DNA of 64,000 nucleotides. Source: Gymnopus androsaceus JB14. Its lineage: Eukaryota > Basidiomycota > Agaricomycetes > Agaricales > Omphalotaceae. Shown here in pieces: positions 1 through 13,121 of this stretch. The position numbers were made by a program, and so were the translations under genes. The stretch covers positions 248,001 through 312,000 of the forward strand of contig ML769387.1 of assembly GCA_009733575.1 (NCBI GenBank). Direction: 5' to 3'. The notes beneath the pieces were generated by a model. That model searched no databases and was not told the origin of the DNA. It saw only the letters and a list, made by a program, of their open reading frames with translations. Numbering within the stretch: the stretch's first letter is position 1; every line of letters starts with the position of its first letter.

Positions 1-668
1 ACACCAGTGAATTCATAGTCCTGAGTAGACGCGGAGAGCCCGATTTTGACGAATTGATTCATAATGAATTGGGAACGTCTGGACATACGACCTGAATGTC
101 AGAAACCGGGGTGATGAAGGATAGCTGCTCACTGCTCACTCGTAGCATTAGAGTCTCGAAGGAATTCTAGTTGTGACAGAAAGTGGTCCGCATCGTGAAC
201 TTGTTGCCAGTTCCAATATGTGTTCACCTAGAAATTTAATGAGCGACAGAATGCCGAACGGTAATTATCCCTGACTTGTCCTGGCTGCAAGGCATTTTCG
301 TCGATGAATACCCCTCGATCAAGCTGAGATGAAGGTATAGCGAGCATCCAAACATATCCCGCAATAAAAAGGGCTACTCTAACAGGGAATTAGGAGAATA
401 AATCGAAAGATACAAGCTGGACGCACTTTAATATAGACACTCTGCGAGCTATGAGAGATAACAAAGCTTTTCTTCTCTTTATCCGCGCAAGATTCGGGTC
501 GCCTGCTGGCCGCAAGAAGTTCAATGGCCTCCAACGATTGTTCATGATGAAAGTAGTGGAAGAGAAGGAACCCTGAAGTCACTTGATCGTGACCTTGATG
601 TATTACTTTTAGGCTCTACTCTTCTTTGTTTCTCCCAACAACTTCTTGAAAATTCTGGACCCCCGAGA
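1..668. other. Left edge, no recognised gene
   Basis: Only short open frames are present here and none resembles a known protein. The stretch just before position 669 is presumably the promoter and 5' leader of the USP48-type gene. The remainder may be the end of a gene lying outside the window, but I see no coding evidence for that. Confidence 0.5.
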
Positions 669-3600
669 ATGGTCAAGCGCACTAGGCTGGCTTCTCCTCC
701 TCCAAAAGGACTCGCAGCCGGCCAAGTTCTTCGTCGCGATGTCTTGCGCTCGTGGGGTTGGGTTGGTTCAGAAATAGCCGACCCCTCCTTGATAACACGC
801 GACCACCTACTCGCAACTTGTGGGCTGTCGAAGAAGAATAGTTACCCTTTTTGTCGCAATCAAGACCAATCGAAATCACGTAGGTTAAAGGCTTCAAGAA
901 CTTCTAGTCCGGTGGCTACAAACGATGTCATTCCCAACGACGTGATCATCATATCAGACGACGAGGACGATGGGACGCTATGCGGAAAGAAAGGCTGCAA
1001 AATTAATCCAAACTGTTTGAACCATTTGGGGCAGGAAAAATGGAAAGACGAAGGTACGACCAGCTTGCGCTGTGGCTGGTTCATTTTCTCATCAATATCA
1101 TCTCAGAGTCTGTCATGGACAACTTTCTGCAATATGCAAAACTTGGAGAAAACCCATTGCTTCTCACCAAGGATCCGGATCTACCTGTGGGCCTTAAGGT
1201 GACGATTGAATCTTCATCTGCTTTTGTGGCGTGTACTGAGCCATGAGACAGAATTTAGGCGCGACTTGCTATGCCAATGCCTCGCTTCAAGTGAGGGTGT
1301 ACATCTACATAATTAGAGGAAGCACATATACTTGAGCATCTTTTAGGTCTGGTTTCGAGATTTAGCCTTTCGTGCTGGTGTTTACAATTGTCAGCCCCTG
1401 GAAGGGTTAGAATCAAAATTCATGGTGCCACATGTTTATGCTGCTTCCCTTCATGCTTCCTGATTTTTTCCCCTCAGGATTCACCGATATTTCAGCTGCA
1501 GGTCACCTTCGCAGCACTACAAGAGAGCATACAAAGCGTTTTCAATCCGTCCAAATTAGTGGAGAGCCTACAACTACGTACTACTGAACAACAGGACGCG
1601 CAAGAGTATGTGAAACTCGATCCATCTCTTATTTGGCACATTCGCATACGAATCTTGTAGATTTTCCAAAGCTATTCATGACCCACTTGGATGCCGAGTT
1701 CAAGAAGCAACCGAATCCATCCTTGCAATCTTTGATAAATTCTCAGGTGCGTTTTCTCCGCGAATAAATCCTTCGCAATCTTTTCACAAGGTTTTTTTTT
1801 TGTTTCAGTTTGAAGGCGAACAAATTTATGGTACATTGTGCAATAATTGCAAGTATTGCTCAGAACGATCCTCCAACTTTTTGGAAATCGAAGTCAACTT
1901 CCAGGTTCGGGTCGGTTCACAAGCATCTATTGATCAATGGCTAAACGCATCGTAGAACAACTCCAAGCTCGAAGATCGCATTGGGGTTCTCCTTGAACCT
2001 GAAAGTCTAACAGGCGATAACAAGTAAGTTTTTCTAACGCCGCGAAAAGGATAGTATCCTGACTGATGCACTACCAGGTATTTTTGTGTGGAATGCGACA
2101 GCCTTCAGGATGCCACCCGATACACCGAATTGCGAAAGCTTCCTCCTGTCCTCCATATCTCGCTGCTCCGCTTCGTATATGATCTAAAAACGATGGAACG
2201 CAAAAAATCAAAGAGCACGATCGTGTTCCCCAAAGTCCTGGATATGAATCAGTTCCTCGGCTCATCTGCCGAGCGAAGAGCATCACAATCCCAGGGACCG
2301 TCCAGCAATATCTACGAGCTTCGCGGCATCTTGCTGCATAAAGGTCCGTCAGCATACCACGGTCATTATGAAGCTCAAGTATTTGACTCTGGGTCAGTTT
2401 TGTATTGTCACTGGTTCAATTTTGTGCTCATTCTTCCATCAAAGGGCCGATTCTTGGTACCAGTTCAATGACGAAGAAGTCACTCGAATTGACAAATTGG
2501 GTGACAAACGTTCTGCTAACTTTAAGAAGGTTGAAACTAGTATTGAGGATAGCAAAGACGACGAAAAGTGAGTTTCTCCCTGCTGGTGTTGATGACGAGC
2601 TCAATGGCCTCCAGACCTACTGGCTCAAAGAGAAAAAAGTCGGGCAACACTTCTCGGAAACGACAGCGGATTGACGACAGCGAGGATGAGACACCGCCGT
2701 GAGATTCTTGTATAACCTTCCTCTCTCTGCTTCGTTCATCCTACTCGCAGTGACATCCATTCCAAAGATGCATACATGCTCATCTATGCTCTGCGGCAGT
2801 CTGATCCCAAAATCTCAACAAACCCAGAAGTTACCGCCCCTCCTCGCGCAATGAACGTTGTCAACGAGCTTAACGCTTCTCATGACAAGGAGTGTGAAAA
2901 ATTTGCAGAAAAGTAAGCTGCCTGTCGATGTCTTTACACTGAGACTGACTGCCGCTTGCTAGCGAAAAATCGGCTCGCTCCGCTTTGAACGCGCGTAGGG
3001 CTCAAGTCCTGGACATATTCAAGAGCTGGTCTGTGACCTCGGTAGATCAAGTAGGTCGTTCCTTGCTTTTCGCACGCTGCTTTCTGAACTTCGGTAAAGG
3101 ACTGCATTGTAGTGAGCCAACAGGCATTGCAAAGCTGGCTATCTATACATTCTGTCGCGGGCTTATTCGCCAACAACAAATCCGCCGATGCCACAATGTC
3201 GCCACATACTCAGATACCTGTTAACGATATCATTTGTGAACACGGTCTCCTCGATCACCGTAAGGCAGACTCGATGAAGCGCGTGTCTAGGGTGCGTGAT
3301 TTCAGAAATCCTATGCATTAACTGGCGTGTCATGGCCTATTTCAGGAAGCTTACGACAATATCGTCGAGAGCACGAACTGCGTATTCGAACCCGCGCTAT
3401 CATTGGACGACGTCTGCTCCATTTGCGTGCATGCCACATTCAAAGGTACCATCCATTTACTGTCTTTCAGTGGTTAGCATCTCTTATGTTTTCACAAGAG
3501 CGTCTTTACCAGATGGAGCATCCTCGGATTGTCGCTCAATTCAACGAGAAACTCAAATCTGGAGATGAACATTCTGGTTACTGGATATCCAAGGCTTGGC

Positions 3601-5039
3601 TCAAAGGTCTTGATCACCTTCTTCCGTACCGAAAACATGCTGAAAGTATTTTAGATTGGACCCTCCAAAAACCAAAGATGCATGCTGCTTCTGAAGACGA
3701 TCCGCCTCCAGATTCACCTGACTTTGCAAGTGATGTTTGTTGTGAGCATGGGAGTCTGTCTTTAAACACCACCGCAAGGAGACATATCTCGATAGAGGTT
3801 GGCTCATCCTTCTTCCTCTGTGCATCAAGGTTTACCTCTTAAACGTCTTCAGGCATGCGAAATCCTGACTGGGTTATTTCCTGGATGGGTGCCGAATTCA
3901 ATAGACGACGGTTATTGCCTATAACTCTTGTTCCAGTACTGCTTGTACTAACTATCGTTTGTAGAGCCGTGCACCATCTGTGAAGTCGCGGTCTCCGAAC
4001 GCAAAGCCAGTAGGCAGGAGTGCCGCAAACGAGCTGAAGATGAAAAGGTACGCCGATCCTATCATTTAAAGATCGATTACTTCAATGATAATGTTAGGCT
4101 AAAATGAAACATATGCTTGAATATGCTTTCGATGGAGAAATATTCTTACTTGGGAATGTTTCTTGCGCCCTTATTCCCTTTACCTTTTTGTGCAGCTGGC
4201 GACAGTGGGTCAAGAAACCTGCGGAGTCTATCAGACCAGATGTTCTGGATAACACTATGTTCTTTTGCGAGCATGGTTTGTTGAATCTAGATGTTGGAGA
4301 TATCGAAGCAACGCGAACAGCTGCAATCATCAAACGCTCGGAATGGAATCACTTGGAAGCACTGTAAGTTTTTTTAAATCCTCGGCTACAATGTATATAT
4401 GCTCAAATTATGCCTGCTTCCAGTTACTCTGCTCGTCCCCTGATATCCCTGACTCAATCAGACGAAAATGAAGCACCCTATCAGTTCAACCTTCCTGTCT
4501 GTTCGGAATGTCGACAAAAGAGGTTCGTGTCCTTCTGTCACTCACCACCCTTGATTCACTTTGTGTGCTCAGGTTATCGGATTGGGAGTCCGTAGAGCTA
4601 GCCGTGCGGATTTTTGGAAAAAACTCTACCAAATCTGAGGAAACTTTGCGGCCAAAAACCTACGGCAAGTCAAGGCAGTCTAAACGGCTACGACAAATAC
4701 GCGAACACGGAGAGAAAAGCCATGTCAAAGTCGACAAGCACATGTCTGTGAAGGATGTCAAGGTGTCCGTGAGTGACTGCTTCAGCTTCAACTTATTCAA
4801 AAGCATAACCACTATTTTAGCTGCAAGACAACTTGGATATTCCAACCATCTGCCAGCGACTCTTCCTACACGGCCAAGAATTACTTGACAATGAGGCGAC
4901 TATCGAAAGCCTCCAGGTTCTTGCAAATGATGTTCTCGAGCTGCGCGAGGAAAGTGAAAGCGGTGATTTCTCTGATTCGCTTGATATCCCTGTACAAAGA
5001 GATGAAGGGCAAGGGTTTGGAGGGACATTGCTGGGTTGA
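669..5039 (+). CDS. USP48: USP48/UBP26-type ubiquitin carboxyl-terminal hydrolase
   Basis: A cysteine protease of the USP family that removes ubiquitin from proteins, probably in the nucleus as in animal USP48 and plant UBP26. The Cys box NLGATCYANASLQ is encoded near 1252-1290, the His box (AYHGHY) near 2355 and the Asn/Asp box WYQFNDEE near 2455. Upstream, CKINPNCL matches the family's N-terminal Cys motif. After the catalytic domain come DUSP-like segments with CEHGLLD-type motifs near 3240, 3740 and 4270. The end is a ubiquitin-like segment (LFLHGQELLDNEATIESL) and the family's GFxGTLLG tail. The start at 669 gives a full-length N terminus. Many short introns are needed; one of 51 nt at 1905-1955 fits the USP48 alignment well. 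It converges on the next gene, leaving about 190 bp. Family assignment is confident; substrate is unknown. Confidence 0.9.
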
Positions 5040-5228
5040 GTAGGTTTAGTAGTATACAAGCAGTCAATATGTGTAAGAACGCAGTAACTAAGCCTCTATA
5101 CAGATATATGCAGTTCAATTGCAGTGAATGTACGATAACGGAGCAGTCCCAAAGCTAGATACAAAATACGATGACGAACAACATAAATCCCAAAACAGAG
5201 AAAGAAAATTTCACGACATTCCCTACTA

Positions 5229-8200
5229 TTATACAAAAGTTGAAAGACCGCAGGGTTGGGGAACATAAGGCGGAGTTCTGCTGCTGCTACCAGCAAGAAT
5301 GTTTGACGTTCGTTCTATCACTTCTAAGTCGTTTGAGCTGCTCTGCAAGGTTGTGACTGCGGCAGCAAGAGCTTCTTGGGTGAGAGAAGCCATGCTTTCG
5401 ATGGACGCGACTTGGATGGCTAGTATAGGTGAAGCGGTGATCCCTGCTGCTGCCGCTTGGGGACCAACTGCATGCTGTGCCGCCTCAGCGACCACCAACT
5501 GAGCTGCCACAGCCAAGTCATGAGTGGCTGGCGGAGTTGGACCATTAATTGCTTGGTTGTAAGCTTTAAGACCATTTTCGACTGCATGCTTTTGTTTTGC
5601 GAGATGCGCAAGGTCGCCCATGACAAGGTGATTAGAAGCTAGCGAACTTCGGTTTCTTCGGCGGCAACACGCTGAGCAACGTTCTGCAAAACCTCGACCA
5701 CACGGGCTGGCGCGTCGGTAGGAGCAGAAACGTTAACATTATTTGCATGGTGAGCGTTATGAACTTGTGGATACTGGTAAGGCGATCTAACGAATGATGT
5801 AGTATGAGCACTATAAAAAGCTACATGTCCGAAAACACATACCTCACAGGCATTCGATTCAATGATGGTTCGCTAGAACGCCGAGGGATTTCGACCGGAG
5901 AGGTCATCCGCCCCCAGTTGGGATCCATAGCAGAGCGAGGAGCAACGTTGATGTGGAATGAATTCGAGAGTTGATCTTCTTGTCCATCGAGTATGAACTA
6001 GTGGGAACGGTTAGCATTCCCAAAGCTTCGTTGACCTTTCATGTACCTTAGCAATCACTGTGATATCGCAACTTTGGGCACTCGAGGGAGGAGTTCCTGA
6101 CAGTTCATCGCCTTTCCAGGACAGCCAGGGGGGAAGATTAGGTGAACTGTAGAAAACAGGGACGTTCTGAAAGTTTTGTTGGGGATCCCAAACCCGCGGT
6201 GTCCAGGACCACTTGAGACCACAATACGCAACACCAGGGAATTGACCAGCAAGCTGACGATGGAATGGTCTGAATTCCCATGTTCCATTACCAGTTTTCT
6301 TAGCTTCAACATTCCATATGTGGTTCCCTTTTGACTTGGCTTTCCGTCCCTCATCATTGTACCGCTGGATGTACGGATTTCGCCAGAGGTAATTCCGTAT
6401 CTAGATGGATCATTCACGACTTTAGATTAAAGACCAAGGAAATAAGAAAAAACTCTGACCCTTTTCATTGGAATCTTTTCCTCGGGAAAGCCCTGCTTGG
6501 CGAGCTGTACAGATAAGGTAAGGTTTAATCCAGTGGCAAAGCATATATAGACCCACCTCTTCGAGGAATGCCATCGTAAATGCCTATTGGGAAAAAAAGT
6601 TAGTCGGTGACGGTTGGGTTTCTGGAACACATACCAAAATACGAAATTTGAAGGGTCTATAATCTAGCGATTCGTCCAATCGCTGCATCTTCTTGGCCAT
6701 CAACGTCTGGTGGATAGCTTCGCCCTTTGAATCAGTTGCATCCACTTGAAATGGAAAGATATCAGAAAAATTACACTATATATATATAGATACACCTACA
6801 ATTTGAACAGACTTTATTGAGATATTCAAAAAAGATGCGGTCGACTTCGCTACGATATTCTTGGGGTACGTCCGAGTTGGTTGACGGCTGGGCGGACATG
6901 TCATTGAACAGAAGTGATAGAAAAGGGAAGAGAACATACTTGAGAATGATTTCCTCCTGGAGAATCTTCGTCGTCATCATCATCGCCTCCGTCTTCTTCG
7001 TGCATATTGCTTTCACTAACAGCTCGAGATCGCGAAGCTGGAGCAGCTGAGGAAGAGCGCCACTGCTGGGGAACAGCCACGTCGCGCTCTCCTCCGCCGG
7101 ACCAAGCTGAAGTCGGCGGTTTGGTAAACGTGAATTGATGCAGCGGATTCACAAAAGTTCCTCCAACGGATCCAGATCGGTTCATACGCCCATTGACTGC
7201 AGGTTGTGGGACATTAGAAAAGGATATATCTGGGGCAGATCGAGCTGACGGCGATATATTTATGGATCCAGCGGACATCGAATGTGAGTGCCTGGTGGAT
7301 ACGATGCCTTCGGACCAAGCAGATCGTTGTAAGGGAGGCGCAGGTCGAGCAGAATATGTTGCTGCTGGGCTTGGTGAATTGAAAGGGAAAGTAGTCGGCG
7401 TGGGTGGTCGTGATGGGGGAGGGGATTGAAGAGCGTGCATATGTGATATTTCCGTATGATATGCATTAAGTGAGTTAGACGCAGGCAAATCATCCTGTGG
7501 CTCGACTTTAAGCTTTACACGGCGACCTATCGATGTGGCGGTTCTTTTCCCTCCCTTGATATCAGGATCACCAATACTAGTTTCCAGAACCGCTGGCGGT
7601 CGGGTATAATCAATGGTAGCATTGGAATCCGTGTACGATGGGGTATCGCTCACGGACATATTTTGTAACCCAGACAGTACTGACGCGTGCTGCACTTGGC
7701 CCCGCAGTTCATCAACCATGTTGAGTACTTGATCCGTCTTTCCTTCCGCCCGACATAGATTGGCAGCAAAAGATGCTGACTGCACAACTCTGTCGAAGTA
7801 AAGAATGAGATTACAACAAGTCAGACATATGCGGCAACGTACTGGTCAAGGATGTTAGTTAGACTTTGGCTCGACGTCTCAGCCGGAGGGGCAGGGGGAG
7901 GGGTTAAGACCGTAGATGCTACTGGTATCACGGGTCGCGCCACAGGAAGGGAAGAAATTCCAAGCTGTCCCGTTGGCATCACTGAAGGGTCGAATGCAGA
8001 CTGTAGAGAGGAGGATACTCCAGGACCATACGAAGCCGCCTGCCCATGTATAACCGCTGAAGGAACGGTCATTGGAGGAGAAGGAGCATGACCCGAAGAT
8101 GGCGAAACCTTGACAGTCATACCGTTCTCTACGGGGGAACAGACGGAGAAAGGAGGATTAAAGTCCGGTATAAATGCCACCGAGGAAGCTGCTGCTGGAG

Positions 8201-8486
8201 TCGGAAAAGCAACAGGGTCAAGGGGTGTTGGTGTGTCCAAGAACGCAGAAGTCGTGAGGTTTGGCTGAGACACGTGCATATCTGAACCATTTTGGACGGA
8301 ATGGTCGACGAGATTAGGAAAGACAGGCAAAGGTTCAGGAAGAGAGTGGACAGGCAAAGAATGATTAGATGGAACATGCATGAGATTGGGTAGAACCTCG
8401 GAAGAGGGTACTGGTAAGACATTGTCAACGTCGTCGAAATGCAGCTGCAATGAAGCCACTGCGGGATGGTTTTGGTCGATTGACAT
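5229..8486 (-). CDS. Conserved Ser/Pro-rich protein with putative Ig-like (He_PIG-like) segment, function unknown
   Basis: I do not recognise a named family. The start at 8486 opens a low-complexity N-terminal half rich in Pro, Ser and Thr (7821-8486 and about 6950-7785), with an acidic run of Asp near 6980. The C-terminal half is denser in conserved-looking sequence: a segment with YRSEVDRIFFEYLNKVC near 6830, then RNYLWRNPYIQRYNDEG and KSKGNHIW near 6300-6390, and a Trp-rich stretch (LKWSWTPRVWD) near 6200. The part LPPWLSWKGDELSGTPP near 6100 resembles putative Ig domains of the He_PIG type. The tail (5229-5621) is Ala-rich and helical. Nuclear regulation is possible but is only inference. 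The junction near 5650 is unclear: reading frames meet either through an intron with a weak acceptor or through a one-base frame break. Confidence 0.7.
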
Positions 8487-9492
8487 GTAAGACTAGTACC
8501 GAAGGAGGTACCAAAAAAACGTCGTATGGATTTCAAGTTATAAGGCAGGCTATTAAGCCAGAAATGAGATCAGTATAAGATCGAAGCTTGGAACACGCGG
8601 AGAGCTGGCCGTTTACTGATAGTGCCGTCAACTGCAGCTAAATGAGAGCAAGGAATAAGCTCGACAAAGCGCCAGACTGATTGGCAGCAAATTGGTCGCG
8701 AGGTGCGACACTGTACGAAATTGAAGCAAATGGCTAGTGTGTATAACTGACAATATGCTGCAGACGCCAGACCACGCCCTGGAGCGAAGAAGAGATATAG
8801 GATACTGACTGAGAAAGAAAGGGATGATGAAAGTCAGGGAAGAACCCAAACACCAAATGCCACCAATCCATTTGCTCATAGCTTAGCTAATTTCACAAGT
8901 TCCGCCGGTCGTCACTTACATGCCCGAGCCCACTCTCAATATCTAATTCTACAAGTAACATTCACATCTTGGACTTCGCTTCCGTCGAACTAGTACTCGA
9001 TTGTCTTCCGATATCCTCTGTTAATCATGCTCATCCCATTCAGTCTTTTGAATGTGACACTGTCATCTGCAGCCACAAACGACTGCATTTCCGTTGTCAA
9101 CTCAATTGCCGACTTGAGTTGGTCCCAAACAAATCATATTTGCATCGTACCTTTCACCCGCCAGCTGTGCAATATGTAGCTACGGATATGAAATCCTTCT
9201 TCATAGCTGTGTTGGAAATAACACATCTCCGAGACTCCGCGAGTTTAAGTATTCCCAGAAAGAAGCCTAACCTTGCCCAGTAACAACCTCTAACTCTTAG
9301 AGAATCATGCACCTTGCGGCGAATAATGATCAGCACTTCAGCCAAAAGAGTCCAGCTGAGCGCTCACCAACCGCTACACAACCCTGACCACCTCGTAGGA
9401 CTCAATCAACACGCTGCAGAAGATGAAATGATATCGTTGTTACAGAGGAGCACGTGCACTTGAAGAATACAGGACAACCGCAACCGCAACTT
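8487..9492. other. Intergenic region, no recognised gene
   Basis: About 1 kb between the Ser/Pro-rich gene start and the LUC7 stop. It has small open frames on both strands (the largest about 100 codons at 8969-9283), but none shows a recognisable motif. The part next to 8487 should hold the promoter of the minus-strand gene. Confidence 0.5.
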
Positions 9493-10788
9493 TCAATATC
9501 TCCTTCTCGGACTCCGTGAGCGGTCTCTCTCCCTCCGACGGTCACCATTGCTGAACGAAACAGGTCAGAATCGCCACGGTAAAAGTAAAAGAAAGATATT
9601 CTTACTCATATCGCGAAGAATGTCTGTCGTACCGATCACGATCGCGATATTCATCTCCTCGCGAAGATCGATGCTCAGAAGAACGTCCAGAAGGCGTAGG
9701 CGCAGCACCTCCGGAAGTGGGTGTAGTAGGTGCGGGTACCGACTTTCGCTTTTCCCGCTCTTCTCTGAACTTGGTCAGCATGTTACGGAGCTCATGGTAG
9801 CCCAAGTGCATCTGTAAAGCCTGAATGAGAGTTTCGAAAGACTACGTCTGGACATTGGACTGACTTTACCACCGAAGTGATCGGCTAGTCGACGATCGGA
9901 ATCCAGTACAGACAGGTACGCCCCGCATACATCACATACTCGAAGCTTCTGGTGGCCGGAAGCGCCAGAAGTATCCGTTAATTGCTGTAGTTCTCTCTGG
10001 AGATTGTGGGTTTAGTAAGAGTATAAGAGGACCATGTGGAATACACACCTCCTTGTCAGATTTCTCGCTTTTCAATGCTTCAATTGCCGCCATTTCCCTC
10101 ATTGACTCGTCTACCTTCCCTTGTTCACCTGGTGCGCTAGAGTTTTAGAGTTCCATTAGATGTATCAATAATCGACGCTTACCGAGTGTTTCAATCTTTT
10201 CCGTACCACCTTGGATAGCTAGCTCAATCTCAGCAATTTCTCTCATCTAGGGGCCATGAAATGAAAAGGCAGAACAAGGACATGAAGGGATACTACTCAC
10301 CAAGTTTGTCGTTTTAGCATTCTCTTCAGGGGTTTTTTCCAGCCTTCGGTGAGCTGCTCGTATCCGCCTGTCACATTCATCAACGAAAGAAAAGATATTC
10401 TGTTCATATTCCATCTGGAAACGGTTGAAGATAGGATCATTCGGGTTCTTTTCCTTCTCCGCCACGAATTCCTGCTTTAATCGCTCTGTGTGAGACTTTG
10501 GGCATGCTCCGAGATCCATTTTCTTCGCAACAAGCAATCAGTCATTACTGGCAGCAACATTCCATGAAACGACCCACTGTGTTGGTGAACAGAGCATGTG
10601 GACAAGTTCCACACAGAAAATTCCTGCAGACTTTTTCGTCAGACCAAACTAGGTTTGCGTTTGCTACCCCCATCGCCTCCGGGCCCATCATTTGCTAAAA
10701 TATAGATACATGAGCGCACAAGTTGGAGATGAATGGGTCTAAAGCGCACTTCGAGCAGCTTGCGCTGCATTTCAGCCAGTCGTCCCAT
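9493..10788 (-). CDS. LUC7: LUC7-type U1 snRNP-associated splicing factor
   Basis: A zinc-finger protein of the U1 snRNP that helps choose 5' splice sites. The start at 10788 gives MGRLAEMQRKLLE, the family's N terminus. The next exon gives MMGPEAMG and WSDEKVCRNFLCGTCPHALF, the first zinc finger. KMDLGACPKSH follows near 10520, then a helical region. The second finger (VCDVCGAYLSVLDSDRRLADH) lies near 9900-9935 and ends with KMHLGYHELR. The tail is Arg/Ser-rich. An in-frame TAA just after RYE at about 9602 is avoided by a GTAAGA donor; the last exon then adds an RERDRSRSPRRRY end, a typical RS tail, with stop at 9493. About five introns. Assignment is confident. Confidence 0.92.
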
Positions 10789-11246
10789 CTCCTAACGCGT
10801 GTAGAATCAGAGGTCGTCGTAGTTAGAGTGAGGAAGATGTTTGTTCGTGCTTGGCTGAAGCTTTGATCGAAATAAGCGCTGCGCCTTTGCACTTAATTTA
10901 TACACTGATGCTATTCTGTATCTACTTACATGAAAGTGCGTAAAACTATAAACATCATACACTTACTTATATGAGGATCTAGCCTACAGTAAATTAATAC
11001 AAGAAAGATTTGGCACTCCATGGAAGTGTAGTGCCTTTAGCACAGTACTGTACAGGAGAGAGTTTATATTAAGAGCCACCCTTCTGTGAGGTGGCTCTGG
11101 CCCTGGTAAGGTAGACGCATGAGTGACGAGCATCATGAACATTACGCGACTCGCTGTTGGTCGCTGTCGTAGGTATCAATGCGCATGGGACCAAAAAAAA
11201 TGCAAAGGACGAGGATCTAAAATGCAACAAAACAAGAGCAGAAGCT
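10789..11246. other. Intergenic region upstream of LUC7
   Basis: About 460 bp between the LUC7 start and the stop of the DnaJ-ankyrin gene, both on the minus strand. It should contain the LUC7 promoter and the DnaJ gene's 3' end signals. I see no gene in it. Confidence 0.5.
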
Positions 11247-12988
11247 TCAAGCACCACGGCCTCGACCCCTGCCACGGCCACGGGACTTGGTCTGCGGCCT
11301 GGTTTTGGACCGAGGTGGAGGCGAAGGCGATGGAGACGCGGGCGAGGACGGCAGTTCCTGCGGGATTGCAGAATTCTTTCCAGGGAGGATGGGTGTGGGA
11401 GGCGGCGTGAAGCCACCATAACTCATGAGCAGGCCCACGATATCATCCAACTTTTCAGAGGCGTTCCAGAGACACCTTTCGAATACTGCATCATCGAATT
11501 CCTGCCGCTTGGGGAGTTAATCCACGTCCAGGCATCACTGATGTCTCGAGAGCTTGCGAGTCCTTGTTCGAGTACCATCCAGACGACCTCGGGCTCGTAC
11601 GATTCAAGCGAAAGCGACAAGACAGACTTTGATTTGGGCGCCGCATATATTTGTTGATAGTCAGATTCCTGCGGAGGATGGTTCTTGAAAAAGTACGAGA
11701 GGACTTTTGGATGACCGCTCTGAACCGCGACGTGAAATGCAGTTCGATTCTGCGAGTCGCGTTCCTCTGGCTCGGCACCTGGTTGACAGTGAGCGAGCGC
11801 AACAGTACCAATAAAAATGACTGACTGTGTGTATCCAACCACTCTACGAGGTCAGAATCTCCGTTGCGAGCGGCAATATGCAAAAGAGTCTCTTGAGAGT
11901 CCTCGGGCATAGTGACGATGAATTCTTCGTGACCAGGTACAACTTCACCGCCTGCAGCGTCAACGTTATTTTCCCAGATACCCTTCTTTACTTCTTGTGC
12001 ATTGCCTTCACGCGCGGCTCGGAAAACAGTGGAACGATTATTCTGAACTTTCTCTCGTTGAGCACGAGCAGCGTCTTCGGCCTTTTGGCGTTTAGCATTA
12101 GCTTTTGCCTTCTTCTGGCTAATTTTGGCTTTTTGACGTTCCTCGGCAGCTAAACGTTCTGAAAGAGAGAAATGAACATTACAAAAAAAAAGACGAGACA
12201 AAAGAGTTTACCTTGTTGTCTGTCGTGTTCTTTCCTCTCCCTTATATTTATTGCTTCCTGTTTACGTCTCTGTTCCGCTGCTTTTTGATCTTCGCGGACA
12301 CGACGAAGACGCTCCGCTTGCTTTTCAGGAGTTTTCTTTGGTTCTGGGGGAGGGGTGGGAGCATCTACAGGCAAAATTAAGATAAGATGAGAACTAAGAG
12401 TCGAAAAAGACTGCTTACGAGGAGGATAACCACGCGATCCACTAAAGCTAAAGCCAAAACCTCGTCGAATTTGAGCATCGCGCATTGCCTGCTCGAAGAG
12501 GTACCTGGAAGATGCAATTAGGATGAAAACTAGTAGATCCAAGATAAATGTACTTGCATGTAAAACATCATTCTCTCGTATTCATCCTCAGAATCATACT
12601 CGTCTTCGTCTTCGTAGTAATCGTGTTCAGAAGACTCGTCAGCACTACTGAAAGCAAACGAAGGTCTCCCAGGAGTGCGCGAAGTGTCGAGATGCTTTAC
12701 AAGTATATTGTAAGCTTCTCCGACTCGCTGAAATTCTGCAGTGGCGTCCGGACTGGGATTTTTGTCAGGATGAGTGCGTAGAGCAAGCTGGAGACGGGTT
12801 ATTTAGCAAGTATAGAGAATGAAAACCAAACAGCTTCTACCTGCTTGTAAGTGTTTTTGACAATCTCCAAAGACACGCCCTGTAGATGTCCAAAGTCAGA
12901 AAGATAGAAAGATAGAAAATAGACAACCAAATACCTCCTGCAGTCCTAGCACGGAATAAGCATTAGCCAACGATGCAGCTTTGGACAT
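11247..12988 (-). CDS. DnaJ-domain protein with ankyrin-like repeats
   Basis: A J-domain co-chaperone, expected to stimulate an Hsp70. The start at 12988 gives MSKAASLANAYSVLGL. The HPD signature is intact in LALRTHPDKNPSPDA near 12770. An acidic Tyr/Glu/Asp-rich linker follows near 12600. A long charged, coiled-coil-like helix rich in Lys, Arg, Glu and Ala lies at about 12040-12330. Ankyrin-like units follow (TLLHIAARNGDSDLVEWL near 11870 and TAFHVAVQSGHPKVLSYF near 11720). The C terminus, after GGFTPPPTP, is Pro-rich and ends in an RGRGRG run. Between 11500 and 11580 the frame must change. Either a 68-nt intron or a one-base loss in the CCCC run near 11511 would do it. Its divergent neighbour is BCS1. 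Confidence 0.82.
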
Positions 12989-13121
12989 TTTCGCGTGTAG
13001 ATGCAGTGGCGTAAAAAGGGAGAAGGAAGAGGGAATGATTTGAATGGGGACGCGCTGAAACGTGATCAATGACTCAGAATTTATTGTCCTTCTTCGACCG
13101 CGACGTCCAACATAACTTTGT
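12989..13121. promoter_or_regulatory. Shared divergent promoter, DnaJ gene and BCS1
   Basis: Only 133 bp separate the start codons of the minus-strand DnaJ-ankyrin gene and the plus-strand BCS1 gene, so both promoters and 5' leaders must fit or overlap here. No clear TATA box is visible. Both products relate to chaperone-like work, but co-regulation is only inferred. Confidence 0.5.

Noticed and set aside
8129..8536. 135-codon minus-strand open frame in another frame
   Set aside because: It overlaps the first exon of the Ser/Pro-rich gene in a shifted frame and shows no protein-like motif.
8969..9283. 104-codon plus-strand open frame
   Set aside because: No recognised motif and no neighbouring exons; considered intergenic.
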